Positions 6,845-7,087 of a DNA stretch of 7,087 nt are shown piece after piece. Source of the stretch: Sphingomonadales bacterium (lineage in GTDB: Bacteria; Pseudomonadota; Alphaproteobacteria; Sphingomonadales; Emcibacteraceae); the NCBI GenBank assembly GCA_011051815.1, contig DRKK01000208.1:1-7087 (forward strand), read 5' to 3'. The notes beneath the pieces are model-generated. The model ran no database searches. It saw only the letters and a list, made by a program, of their open reading frames with translations, and had not been told where the DNA came from. The position numbers were made by a program, and so were the translations under genes. Every line of letters begins with the position of its first letter. Positions within the stretch are counted from its first letter, which is position 1.

Positions 6845-7087
6845 ATGTCAGATGACTATCAAACCTATCAGGGTGTTGTGTACCCTTGGCATTGTGACCA
6901 TATGGGGCATATGAATGTCATGCATTATGTGGGTAAATTCGATGAAGCCACATGGAGCCTTTTTTCTGATATGGGCCTTACGGGGCGGCGGATGCGGGAT
7001 GAGAAAAAGGGCATGGTCGCTGTGGAACAGAATATTCAGTATAAGGGCGAACTGATGCCTGGGGATGTGGTTGCTGTTCAAAGTGAA
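6845..7087 (+). CDS. Hotdog-fold acyl-CoA thioesterase (4HBT family), 5' part
   Basis: The first 81 residues are present and the gene runs off the window. The segment YPWHCDHMGHMNVMHYVGK (13-31) matches the active-site helix region of 4-hydroxybenzoyl-CoA thioesterase/YbgC-like proteins, with Asp18 in the position of the catalytic acid. The following EQNIQYKGELMPGDVV resembles the strand-turn typical of this family. Such enzymes hydrolyse acyl-CoA thioesters in the cytoplasm; the substrate cannot be told from this part. The ATG start has GGAG (6831-6834) ten bases upstream. It could share a transcript with nudC, since no terminator or strong promoter is visible in the 51-base gap. Confidence 0.8.
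   Translation, partial: MSDDYQTYQGVVYPWHCDHMGHMNVMHYVGKFDEATWSLFSDMGLTGRRMRDEKKGMVAVEQNIQYKGELMPGDVVAVQSE

Overview
The window looks like ordinary chromosomal DNA of a denitrifying or NO-detoxifying alphaproteobacterium. The class call rests on a compact 88-nt SRP RNA with the alphaproteobacterial core, a norB-norQ-norD cluster, and alphaproteobacterial-type NudC and UDP-glucuronate 4-epimerase proteins. I cannot place it below class level. I see no insertion sequences, phage genes, CRISPR arrays or att sites.

Positions 1-3575 (+ strand) carry the end of a nitric oxide reductase operon. The 3' part of norB (catalytic cytochrome b subunit) is followed by norQ (AAA+ MoxR/CbbQ-type ATPase) and norD (MIDAS-type VWA protein), the pair needed to mature cytochrome-c-dependent NO reductase. 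norC should lie just upstream. The 78-bp norB-norQ gap holds a perfect TTGAT-N4-ATCAA FNR/NNR/DNR-type site, and a strong intrinsic terminator whose stem starts within that site. This suggests that norCB and norQD are partly separate transcription units.

Positions 3572-5389 (- strand) form a convergent two-gene operon: a UDP-glucuronate 4-epimerase followed by a membrane-anchored DUF218/YdcF-ElyC-SanA-type protein. This suggests a cell-envelope polysaccharide function. A TTGACA-17-GATAAC promoter precedes the epimerase. The last gene ends on the same TTAA that ends norD.

Positions 5500-5811 hold two stable RNA genes facing each other: tRNA-Gln(TTG) with an encoded CCA (+) and the SRP RNA gene ffs (-). 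Each has a recognisable sigma70-like promoter with a 17-bp spacer.

Positions 5894-7087 (+) encode NudC (NAD(H) pyrophosphatase, or NAD-decapping enzyme) and the start of a hotdog-fold thioesterase cut off by the window end. Nothing here amounts to a new multi-gene system. The observation most worth checking is the regulatory arrangement between norB and norQ.
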